DNA of 64,000 nt. It comes from Kitagawia praeruptora. Its lineage: Eukaryota; Streptophyta; Magnoliopsida; Apiales; Apiaceae. The notes beneath the pieces were generated by a model. That model was given only the letters and a program-made list of their open reading frames with translations, was not told the origin of the DNA and did no database searches. Below are positions 1 to 10,678 of this stretch, piece after piece. The stretch is from contig CM075351.1 in NCBI GenBank assembly GCA_037693485.1, forward strand, positions 100,272,001-100,336,000, in the 5' to 3' direction. Made by a program: the position numbers and the translations under genes. Each line of letters begins with the position of its first letter. Position 1 is the first letter of the stretch.

Positions 1-913
1 CAACCTCAGACTCTCGGCCAAATTCTTCATCCTCAAGTTTTGAGGAGGTTAGGGGAAGATTGTATCAAATAGATGGATGTTCTAGGAGAAACCTCTGGAT
101 ATTATCTAAAACTACTCCATCCATGACTAGTTCGATGAGAAAAGACGTCTCTTCAAAGAGATGATCAAGAACAGGATGTTCATCGACTGTGAAAAACCTA
201 TAGAATGGGTTCGGATGGAGTTTTGGTTTGAGAATCATTCTTGAGAAGAAAAGAAATTGAAAGGTTTATGGAGAATGGCATAAGTCGTCTTTTTCTTTTA
301 TAGAAAGGCGTGAGAAGCTGAGCAGTCACTTGGAACTATCAATGAAGTCAGACGCTAATTATCGCGTGTGACTGTATTTCTTGTATTTTCAAGAAATGTC
401 GAATATATCTAACTAATTGATTTTGTTCAGATTAATTGTTTATTTCTTTTTCAGATAAAAGAAAAAAAAATGCCACGTGGAAACTCCATTTAAGTCTCTG
501 GAATCAGGATGATATTAATCAGAATTTCAAGTGTGACCATCAGGATTTGAGAATTATTATTTTTAAATCACATTGCATTTTGTGATTATTTTGAGGGAGG
601 TCACAACAGGAAAAGGAAGCTGGTCAGTATTGATTTTTATCTTGATAATACCCTGATTTATTTCATGAAAATCAATTTTGGATTTTATTTTTCAAAAATC
701 GTGGGTAACCGCACTTTTCAGGGACTGACACCTGTCAATCTATGTGTCAATGTGGGATAGTGGTCTGAAAGATTTGTGAAATATATTTGTTTTGAAACTC
801 TAATCGTGTAATTGCTTTCTCTAATTTCACATTCTCTAAAGCAAAAAACACTCTCGAGTTTTCAAAATCACTAATCCATTTTAAGAATTTTTCAAGTTCT
901 TTTCAGATCAAAA

Positions 914-3868
914 ATGGCAGCTCAAAGAGGATTACCTAAATCAGTAGCCTTCAAGTTTGGTGGCTTTGATTTTATGACGAACAATCATGTAGCAGCTATC
1001 ACCAACAAGGAAGGAGTGTCAACTGATTTTCACCTAATCATGAACTTTCTGGCATATGGACCATTAAGTTATGCATTGACAGCATCTCCACAGATTAATC
1101 AAGTAGCTGTTACACAAGCTTGGGAGAACGCTGAGGTAATTGATTCTACTCAGAGTCAATCAGGTAAGATTGTTCTACACTTAGGACAAGATTCTTTTGA
1201 TATTACTGAATCTGTTGTTAATTCAGTACTTCACTTACCTGTTAGTTTGAATTATGAGAATGTACCATCTGATGATGATGTTAGAACTATGTTATCTGCA
1301 TTAGGTTATAATGGACCTTTAGATAACATGAGCCAGTTAAGAAGATCTTGTCTTAGGAAAGAGTGGTCTTTCTTCTTTGATCAATTAGCTAAATGCTTTA
1401 CTGGTAAATGTAGTTTTTTTGATCAAATTACTTCTGTTACTTCACATATTGCTTACAGTTTGCTTTATGACAGAGTAATTAACATTGGTCACATTATCTT
1501 AAATCAGATGAGTATTAAACTTGGGTTAAGAGATCAAAACAGGAAAATGGTTTATTATCATAGATTTGTGCAAATGTTTATTTACTATTTTATTCCTGAT
1601 ATTGAAGCTAGATTTGGTAGAGAACATTGTGTTTCTTCTTATGTACTGCAAAAGAGAATTTTCTCTGACATTACAAAGAAGGACAATGAAAAGAATCTAG
1701 ATGAAATACCTGTAATTCACTATCCACATCATGTTCAGGTAATTCTTAAAACTCATCTTCCTATTCTTTACAATTATTCTTTCTTTTGTGGTGAAATGGC
1801 TCAGGAATCTCATTTGGAGGAGAACCCACCTGTGTCTACCCAAGTAGCCCAAAACATTATAGTCTCTGAAACAAATCAAGAACAACATTTTAATCCACAG
1901 CCTATTGTTTCAAAGAAACCAACCTCTGGTGTTTCTCAAAAGACATCAATTGTAAGGAAGAGAAGATTTGTTGTGTCAAGTAGTAGTAGTTCTAGTGAAG
2001 ATGATGATAATATATCTCTTGCTGAGAGAGAAGAATTGAAGGCTGTAGTTCGACTTTCTAAGCTAGGACAAAGAGATGAAGCACCTAGTCACAGCCAGGC
2101 TGCAGTCTCTCAAAAGACTGTAGTACTTAAAAAGGGAAAACAGTTACTGGATACTGTCTCTCAAAAGACTGTGTCTATTGAAAAAGGATCTCATCCCAAG
2201 ATCACTTCTATGTCTATACCTCTTGAGTCTTCTCAGGATAAATCTTTTTCTCACTATACTAGGAGAACAAGGAGAAAGATTCAATTGTCACCTACACACA
2301 CAGAGTCTAGTCCAACTAATATCATGCAGATCTCTACAAATGAATCTACAATCAAGTCAGCAAATGACTATAGAGATCTGGATATTGATTCTTCATGGGA
2401 AACTACATTATCATACAGACTGGCTATGGGACTAATTTCTCTCAAAGTGAAGTTGTCAAGGCATGTTCTAAATTTTCTGGTTGAAAGAGTACCAAAACTT
2501 TTATTTCCAGATGAATATGGACTTCTACATCAAAGACTTGACTTAATGAAGATGTATTTCTATGTATCTGTCAGAAGACAATTAGTCAAGAAATTTGGAC
2601 TCTCGAAGCATGTTGCACTTCAATCACTTCATGCATATTTATTTGATAAGGATGTCATTATTGAAGATGCTTCAGCTCAAGGTGAACAACTGGAGGAAGT
2701 AGATAGTGGAATGCAGTCAACAGAAGATACTATTGCACCAGTGGTGGATAGTAGGAAAGATCAGATCACAGTCACTGCAACACAAGAACCATCTAGTCAG
2801 AGGTTGGATGACTCAGGAGCTGTGATAGCTGATGTTGAAAGGTCTTCTGTGATGACTGAAATTGCAAGTGAGAAACCCTATGATATGGGAGGAATAACTT
2901 TGACTAGTTTTCTTGAAGATCAAACAAATATTATTCAGTCAGAGTCTATCCACCTTGAGGGTGAGTCTCAGCAAACAACACTTAAAGACGGTGACGTACT
3001 AACTATGGTGTCTAATGAAGTATTACTGAAGACATCAGAGTCTAGTAAAGAACCTGAAAGTAGTATACTGGAGTCTATAGTCTTTGGAAGGAAAGAAGAT
3101 GTTTGTGAGGGTTCAGAGACTATAGCAGCTCACTCCTTGGAGAAAACCTCAAGCCCCATGCCAAATGAGGAACCCTCTCTCCATGTGAGTTCAGGTATAA
3201 AAACTTCTTCTAAACTCTATTTTTCTGTAGGTCATGAGAGCACTTATCCAAATTTGAGTGATACACTTGAAAAGATGGATACTGATCCACAATCAAAGAG
3301 GCTGGCTCCTGACCAGGCAAAAGGAGAGGTAGAAAGAGTGTTGACTTTAGATAGTCAAAGTGAGAATGAGGGTATGGATGATCAACTCCATAGTGAGGGA
3401 GAGAAAATTAGGAAACCACAATCGTTTGATTTCTCGGATCAGATTTTTCCTGAATCTTGGTCTGATAATCTTGGTATGGATGCTGGTACTTATTCTTTTA
3501 TCAAGATGTATGAGAAGAATGACTTAGCAAAGCACAACTCAAAGCCAGAAGTTAAAGCTCAGAAGCAAAAAGAAAGGCTTGCAGGAATTATAAACAGAAG
3601 AGGTGAAAGGCTAAGACACACTTCTATAACACCAGTACCAGAATATATTTCTAATGATCCAAGTATTCCTTTGTTTGTACTACCAATATCAGCCAGAATT
3701 GAGACATCAACAGTATCTGATCAATCTAAGGAGGAGTCAGGTTTTGTAGATGTTAGTACACAGAATACTGGTGAAGGACAGGATGATCATATTGCAGCTT
3801 CAGATCAGAAAGATGAAGATGTTTGTAACTCTAATCGAGTTTTATTACTTGAATATCATTCTACATAG
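914..3868 (+). CDS. Env-like/extra ORF of SIRE-type copia element, ended early by an in-frame TAG
   Basis: The ORF codes for 984 residues from the ATG at 914. The first ~290 residues look folded and contain the pattern seen in plant retroelement env-like ORFs (CFTGKCSFFDQITSV around residue 163, then YYHRFVQMFIYYFIP around 215-230). A serine/acid run (SSSSSSSEDDD) near residue 360 starts a long low-complexity, Ser/Glu-rich part, with a basic, probably helical stretch (KAQKQKERLAGIINRRGERL) near 900. I see no convincing signal peptide. The frame stays open after the TAG at 3866-3868 as far as 4234, so the ancestral ORF was about 120 codons longer. The function of this ORF class is not established. 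It lies just upstream of the polypurine tract and 3' LTR. Confidence 0.7.
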   Translation: MAAQRGLPKSVAFKFGGFDFMTNNHVAAITNKEGVSTDFHLIMNFLAYGPLSYALTASPQINQVAVTQAWENAEVIDSTQSQSGKIVLHLGQDSFDITESVVNSVLHLPVSLNYENVPSDDDVRTMLSALGYNGPLDNMSQLRRSCLRKEWSFFFDQLAKCFTGKCSFFDQITSVTSHIAYSLLYDRVINIGHIILNQMSIKLGLRDQNRKMVYYHRFVQMFIYYFIPDIEARFGREHCVSSYVLQKRIFSDITKKDNEKNLDEIPVIHYPHHVQVILKTHLPILYNYSFFCGEMAQESHLEENPPVSTQVAQNIIVSETNQEQHFNPQPIVSKKPTSGVSQKTSIVRKRRFVVSSSSSSSEDDDNISLAEREELKAVVRLSKLGQRDEAPSHSQAAVSQKTVVLKKGKQLLDTVSQKTVSIEKGSHPKITSMSIPLESSQDKSFSHYTRRTRRKIQLSPTHTESSPTNIMQISTNESTIKSANDYRDLDIDSSWETTLSYRLAMGLISLKVKLSRHVLNFLVERVPKLLFPDEYGLLHQRLDLMKMYFYVSVRRQLVKKFGLSKHVALQSLHAYLFDKDVIIEDASAQGEQLEEVDSGMQSTEDTIAPVVDSRKDQITVTATQEPSSQRLDDSGAVIADVERSSVMTEIASEKPYDMGGITLTSFLEDQTNIIQSESIHLEGESQQTTLKDGDVLTMVSNEVLLKTSESSKEPESSILESIVFGRKEDVCEGSETIAAHSLEKTSSPMPNEEPSLHVSSGIKTSSKLYFSVGHESTYPNLSDTLEKMDTDPQSKRLAPDQAKGEVERVLTLDSQSENEGMDDQLHSEGEKIRKPQSFDFSDQIFPESWSDNLGMDAGTYSFIKMYEKNDLAKHNSKPEVKAQKQKERLAGIINRRGERLRHTSITPVPEYISNDPSIPLFVLPISARIETSTVSDQSKEESGFVDVSTQNTGEGQDDHIAASDQKDEDVCNSNRVLLLEYHST

Positions 3869-4234
3869 GCAACTTCTTCTACAAAACTTGAATCTGAAGA
3901 TATTCCAAACACTTCCAACATTGAAGTTAATTCTGAAGTTCTACAAGACATTCAGAAATCTCAAGTTGAAATTCAAACAAGACTTCAAACACTTGAAGAT
4001 AACCAAGTCACTATTATGGAAAATCAAGCAGTTCTGATGAATCTCATTTGTTCTGTTACTGAATCTCTTGGAATTAATGTTGCTGATGTCAAAAAGGGGG
4101 AGATAAAAACAGTTCAAAGGCAACAGACTGGGGGAGGAGATAAACAGACTGGGAGAAATAAAAGAGGAACTAAGGATGACAGAGGTGAATCTTATCAGGG
4201 AAGTGGTAAAGGAAAAGAAGCATCAAATAGTTGA
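3869..4234 (+). pseudogene. C-terminal continuation of the env-like ORF behind the stop
   Basis: This is the same reading frame as 914-3868. It carries a predicted coiled-coil stretch (SQVEIQTRLQTLEDNQVT) and a Lys/Gly/Gln-rich tail ending at TGA 4232-4234, shortly before the polypurine tract. It is separated from the main ORF only by the TAG codon. It could be translated by readthrough, but no readthrough signal is evident, so decay by a point mutation is simpler. Confidence 0.6.
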
Positions 4235-4399
4235 ATTCTTTCTTCTAAGTACTGGATACTATGTCTATATCTGAAAAAGGAGGTACTTAACTTCATGATT
4301 TTTGAATTCATAAATTCTATTCTGATTGTATTGTTATATGTTTTGACATCAACAACTCAGATTTATGCTTCAGATTTTAAAGCATAAATAGGGGGAGAT

Positions 4400-4960
4400 T
4401 GTTAGGAATAATTCATGAGTTGTGATGTTAAGAATAGAATTTTACTTATACTTCGTGTATATCCTGATTTATAAAGGATTTAGCACTTTGTATAGGAAAT
4501 ATGTGTTACTGATGATGTCATTATGGATGCTACAGAAACTGGCAAGTGCTATAAAACAGGATCTTTGTTTGAGGAACAAGCAAGAAGATTTTATGAAGGA
4601 AAGAATTTTCTATTGATGGAAACTATCAACTGGACGGCAGAACATTGTCATGTATAAATTATCTTTCTGTAATTAGTTGATATGAAGCATTATAAATACT
4701 CTCTCTATGTCATTGTAAAAATAGTTCGTTCGTGAAGTTTGTAATCGTAAGTATACGAGAGTACAAACAGAGAGAAAGATTTATTTTGTCAGCAGCTGCT
4801 AAAGGTATTGTACACCTTTGGTAGAGTTTGTATTTGATCTTATTAATACAAACAGAGTTTGATTCATTCGTTTATTCTTGTTCATATAACCAAGCAAAAA
4901 TTAGACACGATTATATAACTTGTATTCAACCCCCCCTTCTACAAGTTATTCGAGTTAACA
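4400..4960 (+). repeat. 3' LTR of the SIRE-type element
   Basis: It starts TGTTAGGAATAATTC right after the purine tract and ends TTCGAGTTAACA. A TATA-like box (tataaat) lies at 4691 and a C-run at 4930-4936. Only one LTR is in the window. Confidence 0.8.
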
Positions 4961-4961
4961 T

Positions 4962-6121
4962 TGTTGATATTTGATTCTGTTTTGCTGAGCTATACCCTGC
5001 TTAGCTAAATCTTATTGCTTTGTTGTGTTTAATTCCTTATATCAATTGTTTCCTTGATCCTTAATCTTCTAATGTTGCTCCCTATAAAATGGTTTAATTA
5101 ATTAAAGATGTTTTAAAAATTCCTTATACTAGGCTGATCTGTTATCAGTAAGTATAAAGGACTTAAAAGTGAAATGTTTTAAAAGTTTCAAAGATTTTAT
5201 TGTGGGGGGATTCCGTCAAAATGTTTTCTACGGATTCCTTCAGATTGGAGCAGCGTAAGAGGCCGGGTGACGCCGGTCCAGCACTTTTTTTATTTAGCGT
5301 AAGAGGCTAGTGGGACTAGTCCAACAATGTAAAGGCCAATGTGTTGCCTAATTGGGAACCCAATCTATGTCCAGACGGACCGAGTGTCCGGGCTGGGGAC
5401 TTTACGTGGCTGATCACCCGTATTGTCCGTAGTCGTGAAAAAAACTCCAATCAACTGAAATGATGTTAAAAAGGATTTTATGGAAAGTATGTTTTAATAA
5501 TGGAATTGTTTTAAGAAAGGAATGTTTTCATGAAAGTTATGTTTTGAAGAAAATGAAACGTTTAAATCCTATGATGGAAATTAAATGACTCCTTTGAGAA
5601 TGATTGGTCATTGATATTGTTCATCAATGAATCTCAAGATATTGTTGTTTCACTATATTATTAACTTGCTGAGCGTTCTTTGGCTCACTCTTGCTTTGTT
5701 TTACCTAACCCTTTGCAGTTAGGTTTAAGGATGATCTACTACATTTATCCCCGCGAATGAGAGCGATGAGGCACTCTATACAGGATAGATTTCGGAGCTA
5801 GAGTGGGTAAGCACAGATTGGGATTGAGATATGAATTAGATGGTATAATAATTTATATTAGCGCAGAGATAGAAGCTGTAATAATTTGTATTGTATAGAT
5901 TCTTGTTTCATACCATAACCTGGAATCGATCCTCGGTGAGGAATTGTTGGTGTATTAAGTTTTATTTATAATTATTAATTGGAAATTTAGTTTGGGTTGA
6001 AGTACAGGTGGATAGTCCGATTTACGAATAATTCATGCCGGAATATTCTAAATTCCCCTGTATCAAAGTCTAGTTTATTATAAAAAGTATATTTTCAGTA
6101 TTGGGAAGTCAGGGCGTTACA
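4962..6121 (-). repeat. Reverse-oriented Ty3/gypsy LTR (solo or partial)
   Basis: Read on the minus strand it begins TGTAACGCCCTGACTTCCC at 6121, a start typical of Tekay/Del-like chromovirus LTRs, and probably ends ...ATATCAACA at 4962. It abuts the SIRE LTR with 1 bp between, so the SIRE element inserted at or inside its end. There is no gag or pol on the right flank and the neighbouring sequence is gene-like, so it is a solo or truncated LTR. The interior has no coding potential. Confidence 0.65.
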
Positions 6122-6282
6122 CTTAGAAACATCCACTCGAGTTGCTGATCATAAGAGAACTCAGAGCTGATGTTCTTTGGAACATCGTCCACTGGAAAGC
6201 TTGCATCTTCCACTACGATCGTGAAGTTTTCGTAGTTGAACAATACATTTGATATACGTATGGTGAGAGCGTTGAAGGCCAT
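6122..6282 (-). pseudogene. 5' end of an unknown gene cut by the gypsy LTR
   Basis: From the ATG at 6282 the minus strand reads MAFNALTIRISNVLFNY followed by an acidic stretch (VVEDASFPVDDVP) and SYDQQLEWMFLS. The frame then runs straight into the LTR start at 6121 (its TGTAACGCCC supplies VTP) so the protein is truncated. A TATA-like tttaaata lies near 6360 on the minus strand, suggesting a real promoter. I do not recognise the family. The rest of the gene should lie left of the SIRE element, outside the window. The 6380-6510 upstream region holds a short imperfect duplication (gattcccaaNagacgcaa at two places). Confidence 0.45.
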
Positions 6283-6637
6283 TTGATATATTTGATTATG
6301 AAAAGATAATAACAATTAAGAATGTTTGAGAGGATGAGAAAGGGGATTAACTGGGGATGGTTTAAATAGAAGAGTGTAAGGCATATGAAACAACGCACTC
6401 TTTGATTCCCAAGAGACGCAACACACTCTATTAGTCATAATTGCATGCAGTTGTAGTCGCTTAGATTCCCAATAGACGCAATACACTCTCTTAGTTTTAG
6501 TCATAATCTTTCAATAAACATATTCTTAAACTCAAAGATCAATTAAAATTAAACTATTAGATTTCCAATTAAACTATTGAGAAACATCTAATTAATAGGT
6601 ACGCATCTTTTCAAAAAATGCAAGACTTAATAGATTT

Positions 6638-6641
<4 letters not shown>

Positions 6642-6682
<41 letters not shown>

Positions 6683-6690
6683 GAGAGAGG
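6642..6690. repeat. (GA)n microsatellite
   Basis: A near-perfect GA/CT run directly downstream (minus strand) of the FAS2-like remnant. Confidence 0.9.
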
Positions 6691-6699
6691 AGACATACA

Positions 6700-6803
6700 T
6701 GTACTAATTGCCGGACATCATATTCGCCGGAAAGGGGGTGAAAACCTAGGGTTAAAACAAGCGTTGTGTCATGCCAATTCATCTGAACAGTGCCTCCGCT
6801 CAT
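6700..6803 (-). pseudogene. FAS2: FAS2-like (CAF-1 subunit) first-exon remnant
   Basis: From the ATG at 6803 the minus strand reads MSGGTVQMNWHDTTLVLTLG then FHPLSGEYDVRQL. This matches the start of plant FAS2, the WD40 subunit of chromatin assembly factor 1 (GGT-Q-NWHDT, TL-FHP-SG, then YDI-LW of the first WD repeat). About seven or eight residues expected between SG and YD are missing, and the key D, I and W positions are altered. A (GA)n microsatellite at 6642-6690 replaces what should follow. It lies next to a Helitron start at 6859. It is a fragment, not a gene; no other FAS2 exon is visible nearby. Confidence 0.6.
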
Positions 6804-6858
6804 CTTAATTTTCAGCTTCTGGGGCTTTGTTTCACTCAAATCTAGAACCAATCTATTA

Positions 6859-8182
6859 TCTATTATATATATAATAATACCACAACATGTCACATTTTAT
6901 TCCTTGCAAAGTTACTATTTTAGCCCTGCATTTTAATCCATTTAGTCTTTTTCCAAAAAGTTGTTGTTATGGAGAATCGAACCTAAGTCTTTCCATTCAT
7001 ATGCACATCACCTTACCACTAGGCTAACCAATCACTTGTGTTGTAAATCATAAATATGTTATGTAAGTCGCGTGATGGATGAAGAATATTTGGTATTTTA
7101 ATTTCTAAGATATTTTATATGTTATAGTTTAGTATAAATTAGTGATACATGATATGTAGTGAACTTAGATGCTCCGTATATACCATAACATGTCACATTT
7201 TATTCCTGGCAAAGTTATATCATTTAATAAACTTATATTCAATATGATTATTTTATATCTACTTTAATATTACGTAATTAATTACAACAAACTAATAATA
7301 GCCATTAACTTTTAATAATTTATATTGGTGCATATATTTAGATTAAAATTCTTGGGTAAATTATTATATAATTACGCCAATATATGAATAATAATTGTAT
7401 AGAAATACTTATAAAACTCGAGAATCGGAACTAAACGATTGTGTTCACGATTAGGAATTAAGCTTGGGAATAACAAGAATAATAAACATATATATTTTAG
7501 TAATAATAGTATTTAATGTATTAGTCTAATTTGTAATAAAATATACTATTTAAAAGTTCATAACGAGTAATCAGATTTAGATTCTCAGTTCTGAATAAAG
7601 TGAATTTAAATTAACAACTGAAAACATTGAATTAGATGACTATTTTAATAGATATTATAAATCTTAGACAATTCATGTTGAAAATGAAGCTCTCGAGAAG
7701 AGAGTTGCTAAGCTATATTTAGGTTACACCGCTACAAATTGAAAGGTGTTCACGGCTACAAATTCGAACTACTAAAATCCAAAATATCATAATATTCCAC
7801 ATTTTATTTAATATCATTTCACATTTATGCCTTCCAATTTTCTATGATTTAACTCTAAAATCCCCCTAAAGTCAAATGCTATCAAAACGTTAGTTAATCT
7901 TCACATTTTCCAGAATCGAAACTGTGACATCCAGTTCTAAGTATAAAGAATTTAAATTTATAGCTAAAATCATTGAACTATATGACTAATTGAATGGATA
8001 TTAGAATATTTTGGACACAACCTGTTAGAAAGCGAGATCAGCACTTGAAAAAAGAGTAAGTTAATCTATGTTTAGGTAACATTGCAACAAATTGAAGAAT
8101 ATTCATGATCACAAATAATAAAAAACAAAATTTCACAATAAAGCTAGAATATCCCCGTGCCTTGCACGGGTAACGAAGCTAG
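6859..8182 (+). mobile_element. Non-autonomous Helitron
   Basis: The 5' end reads A|TCTATTATATATATAATAAT (TC start after A). The 3' end has a perfect 7-bp hairpin CCCGTGC-CTT-GCACGGG at 8154-8170, eight bases later CTAG and then T, the Helitron CTRR|T terminus. No Rep/helicase is coded. A tRNA-derived SINE sits inside at about 6960-7040. A second Helitron-like 5' start (TCCGTATATACC, then ATAACATGTCACATTTTATT) at about 7172 repeats the start region, so this may be two elements, one inside the other. The remaining interior is AT-rich with no genes. An alternative start is the TC at 6852. Confidence 0.65.
6960..7045 (-). repeat. tRNA-derived SINE-like element
   Basis: The minus strand carries an A box (TTAGCCTAGTGG) and 40-odd bases later a B box (GGTTCGATTC), followed by AACAACAAC. 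This is the internal Pol III promoter layout of plant tRNA-derived SINEs such as Au. It cannot fold as a functional tRNA. Confidence 0.55.
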
Positions 8183-8519
8183 TTGTTGTATAAGAGGGAA
8201 AAAGAGGATTAAATTGTGTGTGCGTTAGATTCAGTCAAGAGGGAAAATATTTAGTGTAAAGGGGTTGGAGGCGGCTGTATACAATGCTTCCTTCTTTTAT
8301 TATTTAATTTACTTTTTTTGCCAGAATTTACTTTACTTTTTTGAAAATCAACTTTAAATCATTTATTAATTCGATATTTAAATAAAATAATATTCTAAAA
8401 TCGAAATTTTGATTTTAAAATCAAGATATCAAAATTAGCTTCATCCCCATATTTCTAAAATAATTTTGGTATCAAAAATGAATTTATTATGATTATTACA
8501 AGTTTTATTCAGTGAATGT
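8183..8519. other. AT-rich spacer
   Basis: I see no gene here. The stretch 8330-8510 resembles the AT-rich sequences at 22400-22600 and 24100-24230 (shared words such as atcaaaaatgaatt and attacaagttt), so it probably belongs to a dispersed repeat family. Confidence 0.4.
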
Positions 8520-9363
8520 GGGACGTGCCCCGTTATAAAATAATTCAGTGAATGTACAACCCGGCCTTTTTATTTTTCGATTATTTTTTTCCAACAATAA
8601 AATGAGTGTTTATTAACATCCGTACGGTTCGATCGTCGAAAAAAATATTCAAAAAAATTATTCAGTGAATCTGGATCGTGTCTCGTTATATGAAGTAGCA
8701 CTTTTACCACGTTTTCGTTAAGATCTCGTACAACCCGGCCTTTTTATTTTTCGATTATTTTTTTCCAACACTAAAATGAGTGTTTATTAACATCCGTATG
8801 GTTCGATCGTCAAAAAAAACATTCAAAAAAATTATTCAGTGAATCTGGATCGTGTCTCGTTATAGGAAGTAGCACTTTTACCACGTTTTCGTTAAGATCT
8901 CGTACAACCCGGCCTTTTTATTTTTCGATTATTTTTTCCCAACACTAAAATGAGTGTTTATTAACATCCGTACGGTTCGATCGTTGAAAAAAAATATTCA
9001 AAACAATTATTCAGTGAATCTGGATCGTGTCTCGTTTTAGGAAGTAGCACTTTTACCATGTTTTCGTTAAGCTCTCGTACAACCCGGCCTTTTTATTTTT
9101 CGATTATTTTTTCCCAACACTAAAATGAGTGTTTATTAACATCCGTACGGTTCGATTGTCGAAAAAAAACATTCAAAAAAATTATTCAGTGAATCTGGAC
9201 CGTATCTCGTTATAGGAAATAGCACTTTTACCACGTTTTCGTTAAGATCTCGTACAACCTGACCTTTTTATTTTTTGATTATTTTTTTCCAACACTAAAA
9301 TAAGTGTTTATTAACATCCGTACGGTTCGATCGTCGAAAAAAACATTCAAAAAAATTATTCAG
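8520..9363. repeat. Satellite-like tandem array, ~174-bp unit, nearly five copies
   Basis: The word acaacccggcctttttattt starts at 8556, 8730, 8904 and 9079, with a variant (acaacctgacc) at 9254, giving spacings of 174-175 bp. Units also share cacttttaccacgttttcg and catccgtacggttcgatcg. Copies differ by a few point changes. There is no ORF. Confidence 0.9.
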
Positions 9364-9720
9364 TTTTAATAGAAAGCTGGTTAATATAATATCTCATAAA
9401 TGAAAATTATTTTATAAAAAAATTTATTTCCATTTCCCTCTTCTCCTTTACCTCCTTGACTCCTTCATTTCACGCCAAACCAAATTTTCTTGAAAATTTT
9501 ACTAAACCTAATTTCTCCCCAAACCAAATTTTTTGTTTCCCTCCTTCACTCACCTTCTCTGATAATTGAAGTCAAATTTTATCAATATCCAAAATTTCCC
9601 CCCAATCCAAAATTTTGAGTGTTTCAATTGCCCCTTCTCTGCCATATCTCCCCCAAACTTTCACAGCAACACACAATTATACAGTGGTGCTTCTATCACC
9701 GTCGTCGCCGCTGTTGCTGC
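9364..9720. other. Upstream part of a gene-fragment region
   Basis: AT-rich then C/T-rich sequence resembling a plant 5' UTR. It holds no recognised gene. Confidence 0.3.
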
Positions 9721-9739
9721 TATGTCAATCCCCTGTTAT

Positions 9740-9887
9740 TCTTCTTCTTCGCTTTCTCTTGCTCATCGCCCACCGCCAATTCTCATTATCATCTCCATCG
9801 TGTGTTTCTAGATTGCGTAAAGCTTCGATTTCGATTGGTTCAAGTAATTCTAAGCTTCTTCATCTCCCTTGTAAATCTTCTTCTCAT
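9740..9887 (+). pseudogene. Possible first exon with transit-peptide-like composition
   Basis: One frame reads RLRKASISIGSSNSKLLHLP and ends at a strong splice donor (TCTCAT|GTGAGT at 9888). The Ser/Arg-rich, acid-poor composition suits an organelle targeting sequence. It may belong with the GrpE fragment downstream, but that is inference. No intact protein can be built from it. Confidence 0.3.
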
Positions 9888-10165
9888 GTGAGTTTTGCAT
9901 ATCCTTAATTTGTTTTTTTACTTTAATTCTTATTTTATGAAATGATTAAATTAATTGTTGGGCTGAAATTAGTTGCTTTAAGTTGATTTATTTGTATGTT
10001 AGGGGCAAGTCTTGAATTAAGATTTGGAATTTCTTATAGAAGATGTATCACGATGGAACTATAATAAGGAGACGTTGATCAATGTTTGATTCTGCTACTC
10101 AAGGGCATCATGGTTAATTCTTAGCCTTTTTTATTTTTAATCATTTGAAGAGATTGCTCTTGGTT

Positions 10166-10386
10166 AACATGGATGACTGCTTGCCAGGAATCTGGTGAAG
10201 AGATTATAGGTTGTTCAGCGAATGAGTTGTATTTGCTAAAGCACGAACAACAGGATGATGAGCAGTTTGCACAAATTATGTTGAGAGGTATTTTTACGCA
10301 ATTTCTACTGAAGCTTAATATCAAGGTACAGTTGTCAAAGCAGAGATGGTCAATTATGTTGCTGAAACTAGATACCTTCTTGAATA
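10166..10386 (+). pseudogene. RPA1: RPA1 (replication protein A 70-kDa subunit) C-terminal fragment
   Basis: The frame reads WMTACQESGEEIIGCSANEL, then KHEQQDDEQFAQIMLR and FTQFLLKLNIK. A different frame then gives TVVKAEMVNYVAETRYLL before a stop. These are the zinc-binding C-terminal OB-fold segments of plant RPA1, the single-strand DNA binding subunit. About a dozen residues expected between LNIK and TVVKA are missing and the frame shifts there. No other RPA1 exon is near. It is read on the same strand as the GrpE pieces. Confidence 0.7.
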
Positions 10387-10678
10387 GCTTTTGATGTCTT
10401 GCTGAAATAATGTAGCTATATAGTAGTTTTAATCTTATTTAAAGTTATTGAACAAATGATGAGGTTTTTTTTACAACATTTCCAAGACAAAATTTGAACA
10501 GCATGTCCACTTTATCTATATGGTTAGATGTAAATTTTTTGTTCAAAGATGTTTGCAGCCTACTGCTTTGTTATAATGTTATATCTCATGGCCTCTATAA
10601 CTACTTGCTGCTTTAGTTTATGTACAGCTTGGAGTTCTATATCTCAGTAGCATGATGAAGTTTTGATTATATGATCAG

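Larger units (their letters stand above)
1..4960 (+). mobile_element. 3' part of a SIRE-type Ty1/copia retrotransposon
   Basis: The sequence shows, in order, a leader, a long env-like ORF, a polypurine tract (gggggaga just before 4400) and a 3' LTR with TGTT...AACA ends. This order after pol is typical of SIRE/Maximus copia elements. Gag, pol and the 5' LTR must lie left of the window or be lost, so the target duplication cannot be checked. Positions 1-913 hold no sense gene; on the minus strand 238 to about 75 reads as a short ORF of about 53 codons (starting MILKPKLHPNPFYRF) that could be one of the antisense extra ORFs described in plant LTR elements. Confidence 0.8.
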
